Assembly (NCBI GenBank): GCA_941918925.1
Contig: OW799234.1
Span: 130,180,895-130,244,894 of the forward strand
Length of the DNA stretch: 64,000 nt
Direction of reading: 5' to 3'
Source of the DNA: Phyto melanocephala
Lineage: Eukaryota; Arthropoda; Insecta; Diptera; Rhinophoridae
Shown here in pieces: positions 56,959 to 64,000 of this stretch. The notes beneath the pieces were generated by a model that searched no databases, had not been told where the DNA came from, and saw only the letters and a list, made by a program, of their open reading frames with translations. Position 1 is the stretch's first letter. Each line of letters begins with the position of its first letter. The translations under genes were made by a program, and so were the position numbers.

Positions 56959-58464
56959 TTCACTTTTATATATATAGATATGTGGAAATCAATGCCGAAA
57001 ATAAAATAAAAATGCATCGCGTAAAATTTTAGAAATCTTTATTGTAATTTTTCTAAGTTTCTGCTTTTGGGCATCTGTCCCAAATCAATAACAAGCTGAG
57101 GATTTATACGATGGATTTGGTATGGTTAGTTTTGATTGGGTGTCGACTTTGGTGACGTCATGGCTATGTGGTGACGTATTTTTTTTCGCTTTTAATGTGA
57201 CAATACCTTTGCTATTGTTGCTGCTCTGTTTGTTATGATCTCGATACTTTATTCTTAAGCCACAACCAGTGACCGTTTTGTACGCTTTTATGGGGTAAAT
57301 AAATTTTTATCAGAAATCTAACTCATTTCATATTATTCTACACCCTTTTAAATACCAGAATCCACTCTTAAGTCCAAACCCGTTTTTCGACACACTAGGT
57401 CCCTTTTCTCGAAGAAGATCACATATACTATTTTGCCAATAATAATTATCCCTTCTCATAAAATTGTGGAGATCATACAGAACTATTAAAATTTTAGGTC
57501 AATTTACGCAATTATACTTACCAACTTTCTTTAAAAGAATATATGTAATTGATTATTCCACGTGTATGTGTAGCCTATATGCTAATGCATAATAGATTTT
57601 TTATCTATATGTGTGCCAAATTTCATTTACTTCAGTTCAGCCGTTAATTGTTATTATTAGACGTTTATTATATTAGAAGGATTAAGCTAACTTTAATAAA
57701 AATGCAGCAGTAAAACTATTTGTCTACTGCTGATAACTTTTTAACTTAGGAGTTTAATGTAAAAATTGTAGCATGCCATCAATTTATTTACTAAAATATT
57801 AATTAGCATTTGTTATGTTATTTATCTTTATACAATATGTAAATCTAAAAAGCACAGTATAATTATTAAAATAAAATTATTTAATTTATTACTTAAAATT
57901 ATAGGTTCTGTGTCGCCATTTGCTGGTGGTTCGAATACTACTACTACTACTGTAAATAATCAAAATCAACTACCAAATGCTGCAAATAGTTCTGTAACAC
58001 GAGAAACTAGTTTAACCAATCTTCCGCCTTCTGGATCGAAATCTTTAGGAACATCTTCAGCTGCAGTTGTAACAAATGAACGCACAAATGAACGGAGTGG
58101 CAGTGTTAGCACTACGACAATGTTACAAGCAAACAACCTATCAACAGCAGCAACAACATCTTATCATAACTTTCCCCAACATAATGTATCAGATACAACC
58201 CTATCCTCTCTGGGTGACAGAGCCAGCTCAGCGTCGACTTCGACTCTAACAGCTTCGACCATAGGGAATATATACAGTGGTGGAAATAATTCCGAGCCAG
58301 CTTCTTTAGATTCAATATCATCGACTATAGGAGCTATTACAAGCGGTGGCACTGAACGTACCAGAGATCTAGCCCTTTGTGCTGTACTGTTAGACGAATG
58401 GCTAAAAGAATTAGCTGCTATAGCCCAAGAACAAAGTGTTGTTATGCTAGATAATAATTACTGA
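40159..58464 (+). CDS. FHIP: FHIP, FTS- and Hook-interacting protein (RAI16-like), 5 exons plus a cassette exon
   Basis: Exons are 40159-40862, 40935-41331, 43078-44116, 44185-44679, optional 45012-45050 and 57905-58464. All junctions keep frame, giving 1,064 aa, or 1,077 with the 39-nt exon. The N-terminus is Ser-rich (1-45); the conserved RAI16-like region covers roughly residues 50-440 with FIIFSLLIPYVHREG across the first junction and the matching IDWHRI and LDFMYQGFIVPVLG blocks. The C-terminal tail is Ser/Thr-rich low complexity and ends in a conserved LALCAVLLDEWLKELA helix. Known family members join FTS and Hook to couple early endosomes to dynein. The last intron (12.9 kb) contains most of the large transposons in this half of the window. 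The gene resembles Drosophila CG3558 from memory. Confidence 0.9.
41332..43077. other. FHIP intron 2 (1.75 kb)
   Basis: Mostly unique A/T-rich sequence. The hairpin at 41732-41797 and a poly-A run at 41860-41878 are the only structures noticed. Confidence 0.5.
41732..41797. repeat. 66-bp hairpin element, copy 2
   Basis: Arms 41732-41756 and 41773-41797 pair at 24 of 25 positions. The arm sequence is shared with 36067-36142, and the loop here is close to the reverse complement of that copy's loop, so the two sit in opposite orientations. Confidence 0.75.
45012..45050 (+). CDS. FHIP: 39-nt cassette microexon of FHIP
   Basis: It is preceded by a T-rich tract and TTCTTAG and followed by GTAAAT. 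It encodes 13 residues (ATSGLSQIYAFFT) and preserves phase 1, so it can be included or skipped without changing the frame. The hydrophobic ending IYAFFTG looks like protein sequence. I recall similar residues in other insect relatives, but cannot check this. Confidence 0.65.
45454..46078 (+). mobile_element. GTTGCCACA MITE, 625 bp
   Basis: The inverted ends AACCCTACGTTGCCACA (45454-45470) and TGTGGCAACGTAGGGTT (46062-46078) continue inward with CAAGTA and GTATACGTATTAC, about 55 bp in all. The body matches 3217-3824. It is non-coding and inserted in the FHIP last intron. Confidence 0.75.
46079..46851 (-). mobile_element. Inverted, decayed copy of the GTTGCCACA MITE
   Basis: Blocks from 46079 on (GTGGCTACACAGCACTGTGCAAGTT, then GAACGTTACCT near 46425, and AAAAAGTGTTAGTG near 46795) are reverse complements of blocks in 45454-46078 in the reversed order. 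Together they form an inverted pair of about 1.4 kb. This copy is more diverged and carries extra sequence. Confidence 0.65.
46852..47567. mobile_element. ATTCGGC-hairpin family copy
   Basis: It runs from AACAAGTAAGAGTGCTATATTCGG with hairpin ATTCGGCCGTGCCGAAT to ACTGTGTGAAGGGTATAAAAA. A long A-rich stretch lies at about 47038-47145. Confidence 0.65.
47840..48790 (-). pseudogene. Degenerate non-LTR retrotransposon (LINE), minus strand
   Basis: Broken minus-strand frames contain VVFYADSVVILIAG (about 48500-48540; the YADD catalytic box with its second Asp changed to Ser), a post-RT segment resembling ISPLELYVQSLAVKSALR (about 48055-48110) and a C-terminal zinc-knuckle-like stretch VEHLLCHCPAL (about 47880-47915). 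The order and spacing are those of an R1-type LINE. Many stops interrupt it. It is unrelated in orientation to the host FHIP gene (plus). Confidence 0.65.
48951..49753. mobile_element. ATTCGGC-hairpin family copy, left part, split by the copia element
   Basis: It begins TATACCCTTCACACAGTG and continues through long A/T homopolymer tracts (49358-49600) to GAAGGGTATATAAGATTC. The missing end (hairpin and CTTACTTGTT) is found at 54070-54110, beyond the copia insertion. Confidence 0.75.
49749..49753. repeat. Copia target-site duplication, left
   Basis: GATTC directly precedes the LTR; the same five bases follow the other LTR at 54070-54074. A 5-bp duplication is standard for copia-class integration. 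Confidence 0.9.
49754..49873 (-). repeat. Copia 3' LTR (120 bp)
   Basis: It differs from 53950-54069 by one base (AACCGA against AAGCGA). It starts TGTTG and ends CAACA on either strand. At 120 bp it is unusually short for a copia LTR. Confidence 0.92.
49923..53822 (-). pseudogene. Copia gag-pol polyprotein, one in-frame stop
   Basis: A frame of 1,300 codons with one internal TGA at 50921-50919 gives pieces of 967 and 323 codons. Domain order is gag, protease (DSGA), integrase (HHCC finger then the DDE core), reverse transcriptase (YVDD, just after the internal stop) and RNase H. This order, with integrase before reverse transcriptase, identifies the copia group. The gag zinc knuckle reads CYACNKVGHIAKNF, where the usual last Cys is Phe. 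The stop and the lost Cys suggest that this copy cannot move on its own, although the rest of the frame is clean. The short plus-strand frames opposite are shadows. Confidence 0.93.
53936..53949 (-). other. Copia primer-binding site, half-tRNA type
   Basis: On the plus strand the 14 bases CTGGGCCCATAACC abut the 5' LTR. They equal the anticodon arm of initiator-Met tRNA, so the genomic minus strand pairs with an internal tRNA fragment and not with its 3' end. This is the known priming mode of Drosophila copia; its use here is inferred. Confidence 0.8.
53950..54069 (-). repeat. Copia 5' LTR (120 bp)
   Basis: This is the LTR at the start of the minus-strand element, next to the primer-binding site. 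It would contain the promoter. No TATA box is assigned. Confidence 0.92.
54070..54110. mobile_element. ATTCGGC-hairpin family copy, right part after the copia insertion
   Basis: GATTCGGCATGGCCGAATATAG and CTCTTACTTGTT complete the element begun at 48951. Confidence 0.8.
54389..55417. mobile_element. ATTCGGC-hairpin family, long form
   Basis: It runs from TTTTTATACCCTTCACCGGTGG to ATTCGGCACGGCCGAAT (about 55382-55398) and CTTTTACTTGTTT. It contains internal units with ATGAAAGGGCTTGACC near 55108 and ATGAAAGGGCCAGACT near 55220. It corresponds in inverse orientation to 13891-14965. Confidence 0.7.
55418..56100. other. FHIP last intron, unassigned
   Basis: Unlike its neighbours, this stretch has mixed base composition (for example GTGGCGTCGCGACCATGC near 55572). 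It may be a decayed transposon piece, but no frame or repeat end is recognisable. Confidence 0.35.
56101..56985 (+). repeat. 120-bp tandem array in a dispersed-repeat context, six units
   Basis: Units of about 112-123 bp begin at TATGGGCGTGGC (near 56213, 56325, 56447, 56569, 56684 and 56807) and contain CACGAAATTGTAAAGTCATAACAGCTC, TGTGTGCAAAGTTTCAG, AATCGGTCC and GTGCAAGTACCTCAAA. The array is bounded on the left by CTAGCCAAACCCGGCGCGCGTTGC and on the right by a CA microsatellite (about 56920-56953) and TATATATAGATAT. That left and right pair is a layout that I know from insect dispersed repeats, but I cannot name the family. Confidence 0.7.
56986..57904. other. FHIP last intron, 3' end
   Basis: No element is identified. 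The acceptor of the final exon is at 57903-57904, preceded by an A/T-rich tract. Confidence 0.4.
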
Positions 58465-60670
58465 CATCATATGTCAGTGTACAAATTTTAATTACCTATA
58501 CATATATGCCAATCAATTGTACATGTTTTCGATATTGTTGTAGCAGAAAATTTTAGTTTCATCTTACGCATATTACTAGATATCTGTGGCAATAAGAAAC
58601 AACTGCGTTTGTCTGATTTTGTCGTTTTTCGAAACTGCAACTTTTAAAATTTTCAATTGATTTTTTTAAAATTAATTTCCCTTAAAATAAAAGCTTTTAT
58701 ATGCATGCGGTTCTGCACATATCGGTATTTGTAAAAGTTAAATTATAATTGAAAATTCGCTTGAGGACAGTTTCAAGGTGAGAAATTATAATACTTTTAT
58801 CCCAGTTTTAGCTAAAGTCTACTAAGCAGTTATTCCTTTTAGCCATAGATATGTTTATACGCCTGGCTTTTGCAAATATCTGCACATTCAACCTAATGTA
58901 ATACATATTATCTTTATTAGCAACGGAGAAATTAATGTCATTAACTCCATATATACAACCCAGTATACAGATAGTGATTTTTTTTCTTTCAAGCTTAACG
59001 TATTTTATGACATAAATTTTACAATTGTAGACCCTATGTTACCTAGAAATATAAATTTTTGCTTGGTGAGCTTACAGGGCCAGCTGCTCAACTCCGCCGT
59101 GAACTGAAAGGTCAAAATCCATATTATTCAAAAAATGTACAAGTTTTTTTTTGGAGTTTGACCAAGGTGAGTTTATAGAAGGTGAGAGCGAAGGCTTATT
59201 TAGGTTAATTCGCCTGTATTTGGCGTTTGACGTAAAAACTATTAAAAATTTTATTAGTGAAGTTACCTGCTAAAAAAACACCTTGAGTTTGACTTTTATG
59301 TTTACTGCGAATCTAGCAGAATTCGACACTAGGGGCATCTTATGTTAGTTCTCCCTGGTCTATATCTCATTAATTTTACCATGAAAAACTTCAAACAAAG
59401 ATATTAAAAAACAGTATAAAAATTGGTTTGCTTGATAACTGAGTAAGTAGTAATAGGTGATTCTCACAAGCCCAGCTGATTTTCATTTTTAGTAGTCTTG
59501 ACGTCAAACTATATAGCTCACTTGGTATACATATAACTTGTAATTGGATTAATTGCCAGAATCCATATTTAAAAAAAGGTGGATAAAAATCGTTTTATCG
59601 TATTTTATTAGTCGTAGTTCATAAACTAAAAAAGAAATAGTCTGACTGAAAGGTTTCTTATAAGGCAAGAGCTCCGTCAGCATTTTGTTAATACGACTAT
59701 TATGGTGTCAACAGTGTTTTTTTTTTAAGTTGTCGTGTGATTTAAGAATTGAGAAAATTATTTAAACAACAACGAATTGAGAATTGTTCTCTCTCTAAAA
59801 ACGAAATTCTGCTTGTTTACATACCCGTTAAACTAAAAATAAGCATCATCGTATTGGATGATTTGACGATAGAAATCTCGGCCCATTCACAAAACACATG
59901 ACATTATGATCCGCTGGCTTTAATTGTTGAAACAGTTGAATCTTATATGGATGTATTCTAAGATCTTTCCTAAAAATTTTTTAAGTAGTGGACAGGCAGA
60001 TACTGAGTTGCTGAGAACGGTCGTATCGATAAATAAGAGCCCTCCATCTACAGGGGCCATGGCTTATTCTGTACGCACGGTACCATGAATCGATCCACAT
60101 TATTGCATAATAAATTTTCACTATTTGGAAATATATGTATATTTTTTGCAAACGTAAATAAATATTGTTGTAAAAATAAATTACAAATGGAATGACAAAG
60201 TTAGAGTAAAGGGTATGAGAAACAGTATAAATGTAGCGTTACTTTTTATAGAGTATGACGTTTAACATGACGGAAATTTATCTAGTTTCATTGACACTTA
60301 TCGACAACAATAAAATCGATATAATATATGTACATTATTTGCAAATTATTTCTTTAGTAATTTGCAAATAAAATATTAGGTCAGCGTTTACAATTAACGA
60401 AAAATTTTAACATTGCAATATATTTATATATTATTTTTCTTTTTTTTTTTGTAAAAAGTACATACTTATAAACATAGTTTATGTTTATGTATTTTGTTTA
60501 AATAGTATATGTACATAAAGCAATTTACCTATAAGATTTATTAATCTATAAAAAAGCATACATTTTTTAACATGAAATTATATTAATAAAAATTTCAAAA
60601 CTGTATATTTTTATTAATTAACCCATTTCACTTTTAACTATGTGTACACATACAGATCTAAATCATATTA
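58465..60670. other. FHIP 3' flank and intergenic sequence
   Basis: It contains the FHIP 3' UTR with AATAAA near 58686. Beyond that are short fragments only, such as GAATGACAAAGTTAGAGTAAAGGGTATGAG at 60190 from the ATTCGGC family. No gene was found. Confidence 0.45.
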
Positions 60671-60671
60671 A

Positions 60672-61433
60672 GCGAAAAACGCCCTAACTAACAATTTATT
60701 CATTTTATTGAACAACTAAACAAACATACTTAACATAAAAATATTGCGGTTTTCAATGCAAATTACTCCAATAACATTGTTTATAAAACCGCTGTTATTG
60801 TTTGGAAGGGCTATATTTTGTTGTTGTCATAAATATTTGTTTATTTAAATACACCGAAATTCTAAAACCTTTTGCTTGTTTTGCGTTTTAGATAACTACA
60901 TACGATGGTCACAAGTAGAAAGGCCCTAACTCGCATTTTGTACGAAATTGTCTTTTGCAGTGATTTCTATAAAATTCACACATATTCACACTTCGACACC
61001 AAAATTTAATGTAATAGTATCAAAAGTAACAGTTTTACAAGAAAATTTTCAAAAGAAATTACATTATGATTATACAGTTTTTGCCTTTTCCTGTGAAGTT
61101 ACAACTATTTGAGTTAGGGCTTTTCTACCTGTGCCAACGATATACAAATCGTCATTTAAAACGCAAAACATCCAAAAATTTTGTTAATTATAAAATTAAA
61201 AATATTATGACTTTCAATACAAATTTCTTTAATGAAAATGTAAGTAAAATTGGTATTTTTTTTGAAAATCGAATTGAAACACATGTAAAATTGCACTCAA
61301 ATCAATCGTTCGGATTCTAAAAACAGCGAATTATATTTTTGTGGTGATTTATTTTAATAAAACAAATGACAATCAAATTAAAGATTGGATTTTAAATTTA
61401 TTTGTTAGTTAAGGCGTTTTGCGTTTTAGCTAA
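60672..61433. mobile_element. Nested inverted repeats (GTTAG..GCGTTTTG)
   Basis: Outer arms GCGAAAAACGCCCTAACTAAC (60672-60692) and its imperfect complement (GTTAGTTAAGGCGTTTTGCG, about 61405-61424) enclose an inner pair. The inner arms are about 60882-60935 (GCGTTTTAGATAACTACATACGATGG..AGTAGAAAGGCCCTAACTC) and 61110-61168 (GAGTTAGGGC..CTACCTG..AAAACGC). It is non-coding. Confidence 0.5.
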
Positions 61434-61542
61434 CGATATGTAAATTTTTAAATATTTTTGTGTGTACATACATATATAATTTTTACTATGATTATAATTT
61501 GTACCCGTGTGTGTTATTTAAAGAATTTTCGTATACATATCC

Positions 61543-61942
61543 CAGCAAAAAAATCTATGACAAAGAAGTGATTTTTCAGGGGTTCAACTGATGATGAAGT
61601 ACTTTAATTTAGGTGAAAACACTAGTGATTTTAACATTAGCGTGTCATTGACGTTCTTGTGTTTACATGAAAATTTTAATGAACTGCACTCCATTCTAAT
61701 AAGTGCATGGAACTCATGCATATTTGGTGACAAGTATCGGATATTTCGTGTGTTAAATTTGTTTGTTTACATGAATTCTTTAAGATATTTTGCATGATGT
61801 TGCATTCATTTTTAAGCACATCATTTATGACAAATTATTTTGCAGTTAAGAAGTCATTTAGAATTAATGCTTTTACACAATTGATTTAGAAGTCTTGTAA
61901 ATGTAATTCGCTTTGAACTACTTCCAATTTTTTTTGCTGGGA
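61543..61942. mobile_element. 400-bp element with CCCAGCAAAAAAA ends
   Basis: The ends ATCCCAGCAAAAAAAT (61541-61556) and ATTTTTTTTGCTGGGAT (61928-61943) are inverted. Interior similarity between the halves is weak (GACAAAGAAGTGAT and ACAAATTATTTTG..AGAAGTCATT). The 68-codon frame inside is not convincing as a gene. Confidence 0.45.
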
Positions 61943-62185
61943 TATTATATATAAATTTTTTGTTTTCTTTAATAATAATAATAATATTAATTAAAATAAT
62001 AATAATAATAATGAACAACAACTTAGATAATTTAATTAAGTTAACATACACATATATTTTTTGTGAAATATTTTATAAAAATAAAACTTTTGCATGATTT
62101 TCCAATTAAAGTAAGAAAACACAAATAGTTTCATTGCGAACTACACAAATAAAATTTTTACAATATTTTTTGTTAAATACACTCA

Positions 62186-62352
62186 AAGAAAGTTTATTCA
62201 TCAGGTAATCGCAGTTCGGAATAATTTTTTTTTAATTTTTTTTTATATGAAGTTTGACATTTCAAATAAGAGTTTGATAGCTAAAGTTTAAAAAAGGTGA
62301 AGAAAAAAATAATCAGCTAACGAATTAAGACTATCTAATAAAAAAATATGCC
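62186..62352. repeat. Fragment of a dispersed inverted-repeat element
   Basis: TTTATTCATCAGGTAATC at the left and AACGAATTAAGACTATCT..ATATGCC at the right resemble the piece at about 9250-9296 (GACGAATTAAGACTACCTGATGAATAAATATGCC). It also contains TATGAAGTTTGACATTTCAAATAA, as near 9180 and 9305. Confidence 0.45.
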
Positions 62353-63121
62353 TTGAATATACTATGAGCGTTAGAAGTGAGTTAAAATCGACAGTAATTT
62401 CTTCTATTCTGTCGTTTAAACGACTCGAATGTCATTTGAACTTCAAGAAATTATTCAATTTATTTTTGATTTTTTTTATAATTTTCCTATAACTCTCAAT
62501 TTAAAGTAGAGAAAAAACTCGTGTGTAATTGTTTTATTTCTTTACAAACACAAATTCGAAATATACGCGATGTTTTGTTAATTATCCCCTACTGTTCTGT
62601 ATTCCAAATGAAATTAAATTGTTCGGACTCGCCTGTAAACTTATTTAAAGTGATAATGCGTTGTTTTTTATATTTTAGTTGACGATATTTAAAAAATATC
62701 GTTATTTGGACTGGACTAAATAAATACTTCTTTCTGCGGCTTAGACGGCGTTGAAGTCGAATTCTTTAAAAATTTTATACGCATTTACATACATATATAC
62801 CAAAACGGCTCATTTTCACATGTGGTCGAATTACTTAATTCATATGTTACAATTATGGTTTATAATTATTCAAAAATAATTCGCCTTAAGATAAGTGCAA
62901 CATTTCACAATTCATGTAAACAAACACCAGTAACACTCTTGAAACACTCTTTCTTTTAACCTAATTTTTACTCATTAGCATGAATTGTAGTTTATTAGGA
63001 TGTTTGTATGACACGCTTATGTTTAAATCATGAGTTTTTATCTAAATCGAACCAAATCATCTTCAGTTCAACCCACAAAATCACTTATTTGTTGTTTTTT
63101 TTTGCTGGAAATACATATGTA

Positions 63122-63746
63122 CACTGGTGGCCAAAACTAAAGCAACTCATATTACATTTCAAAATAATTGGAAATTAGTGCTCTTAAAAAAACTTAGACG
63201 AAAAGTTTTTCTTTAAAATTATTGATAATTTATTCCTTAAAACATAGGTATAAAGAAATTATAATTTATTGTTTTAAAATATTTTTTTTTTTTCAAAATA
63301 ACAAAAAAGCTATAAAATATGACTGGTCAAAACTAAAGCAACTTCTGTATTTTTGTCACAAAACTTAAAAATAAAATCAGTAATCGATGGCGTAACCTTT
63401 GTTTTTGATGATGGCGGCACATCTGCGGGGCATTGAATCAATAAGCCGTTCAATTTGACCTCTAGGAATGCTGAACCATGCCTCCTGAATGCGGTCAAAA
63501 ATGGAGTGTTTGTTTGTGTTAGAATCCCTTTTTATCTTGCGATCTACGATGCTCCATAGGTTTTCTATAGGGTTTAGGTCAGGCGATTGAGCTGGTCACC
63601 CGAGAACTCTCACTTTTGATTCACCCAACCATTCTCTGACAAATTTTGAAGCATGTTTGGGATCATTATCATGTTGAAAACCCAAAATCAAAGGCATATT
63701 TTCTTCCGCATAAGGCAACATTACGTTTTCTAATACATTTCTAATA
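63122..63746 (-). pseudogene. Tc1-type transposase, C-terminal part, broken
   Basis: The terminal motif CACTGGTGGCCAAAACTAAAGC at 63122 is partly repeated inside at 63323 (GGTCAAAACTAAAGC). Minus-strand reading from about 63720 to the stop at 63379-63377 shows HDNDPKH, a TGA in place of the Trp codon before PAQSPDLNPIENLW (63598-63554), and a C-terminal IDSMPRRCAAII. HDNDPKH and NPIENLW are the second Asp and Glu of the DD34E catalytic triad. The N-terminal half is missing, cut off where a dispersed repeat begins near 63750. Confidence 0.85.
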
Positions 63747-63749
63747 CCT

Positions 63750-64000
63750 GGGTGAGGTATTAAAATATCAGAAATATTCGGAAGCAGATCGGTATTGAAA
63801 TCAGAAAAATCGGTACATAATCAACTGAGATATGAGCAAAAACCACGACCACCTCGTGTTTTTCACAACAACAACTTACAACACATATATACATACAACG
63901 TGGTATACTGGTCAGAGTAAACATGGCATCAAATCCCAGCTAAGGCAAAACAATTTTTTTTTTAAATTTTTTGAAACATACAAAATCGCCTGTGTTCTGC
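63750..64000. mobile_element. ATTCGGC-hairpin family copy, truncated by the window end
   Basis: GGTATTAAAATATCAGAAATATTCGG and the following ATCGGTACATAATCAACTGAGATATGAGC match 49158-49245, so this is another member; its right end lies outside the window. Confidence 0.65.

Noticed and set aside
61591..61797. 68-codon frame
   Set aside because: It lies inside an inverted-repeat element, is not flanked by splice or promoter evidence and shows no recognised motif.
1..64000. CRISPR arrays, operons, bacterial promoters or phage modules
   Set aside because: The window is eukaryotic: spliced genes, LINEs, SINE, copia and MITEs. The direct repeats seen are transposon or satellite in nature.

Overview
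This is eukaryotic DNA, almost certainly from a brachyceran fly and probably a calyptrate such as a blow fly or house fly relative. It is very A/T-rich, its genes have introns with GT..AG borders, five recognisable genes encode proteins typical of flies, and most of the rest is nested transposon debris. Species cannot be fixed from sequence alone.

Genes. (1) A lipid-droplet assembly factor (LDAF1/promethin) on the minus strand at 7.5-8.3 kb, four exons, 197 aa. (2) Acyl-CoA-binding protein (Acbp) on the plus strand at 10.3-12.1 kb, three exons, 90 aa. (3) Rabenosyn-5 (Rbsn-5) on the minus strand, start at 30743 and stop at 18242, four exons, 519 aa. (4) A single-exon zinc transporter of the ZIP9/SLC39A9 type (22326-23261, minus), nested in the 9.5-kb Rbsn-5 intron that splits the FYVE domain. 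(5) FHIP (FTS/Hook-interacting protein, RAI16-like) on the plus strand from 40159 to 58464, five exons plus a 39-nt cassette exon; its last intron is 12.9 kb long and packed with transposons. Exon phases were checked by hand and close without frame errors in all five.

The main architectural event is a direct tandem duplication of about 5.6 kb (10517-16100 and 16109-21693) with only three differences noticed by eye. It covers the 3' exons of the two convergent genes Acbp and Rbsn-5. Acbp keeps its complete set with the left copy and Rbsn-5 with the right copy, so both genes survive and each leaves an orphan set of 3' exons in the other copy.

Repeat landscape. 0-10 kb: nested inverted-repeat elements, including a 1,027-bp element with an 8-bp target duplication, and a 2.3-kb element with long inverted ends carrying a small cysteine-rich gene interrupted by two frameshifts. 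23.9-27 kb: a degenerate LINE, a palindromic A/T-rich tract and insertions into it. 29.8-36 kb: a tRNA-derived SINE, a 300-bp inverted-repeat element and a 2.7-kb non-coding TA-flanked element with repeated subterminal motifs. 36.5-39 kb: a 5'-truncated LINE with an open reverse-transcriptase frame. 45-57 kb (FHIP intron): a 1.4-kb inverted pair of MITEs, a degenerate LINE, a nearly intact copia-class LTR retrotransposon, and a 120-bp tandem array. 60-64 kb: further inverted-repeat elements and a broken Tc1-type transposase. A dispersed element with a conserved ATTCGGC/GCCGAAT hairpin near one end recurs at least ten times.
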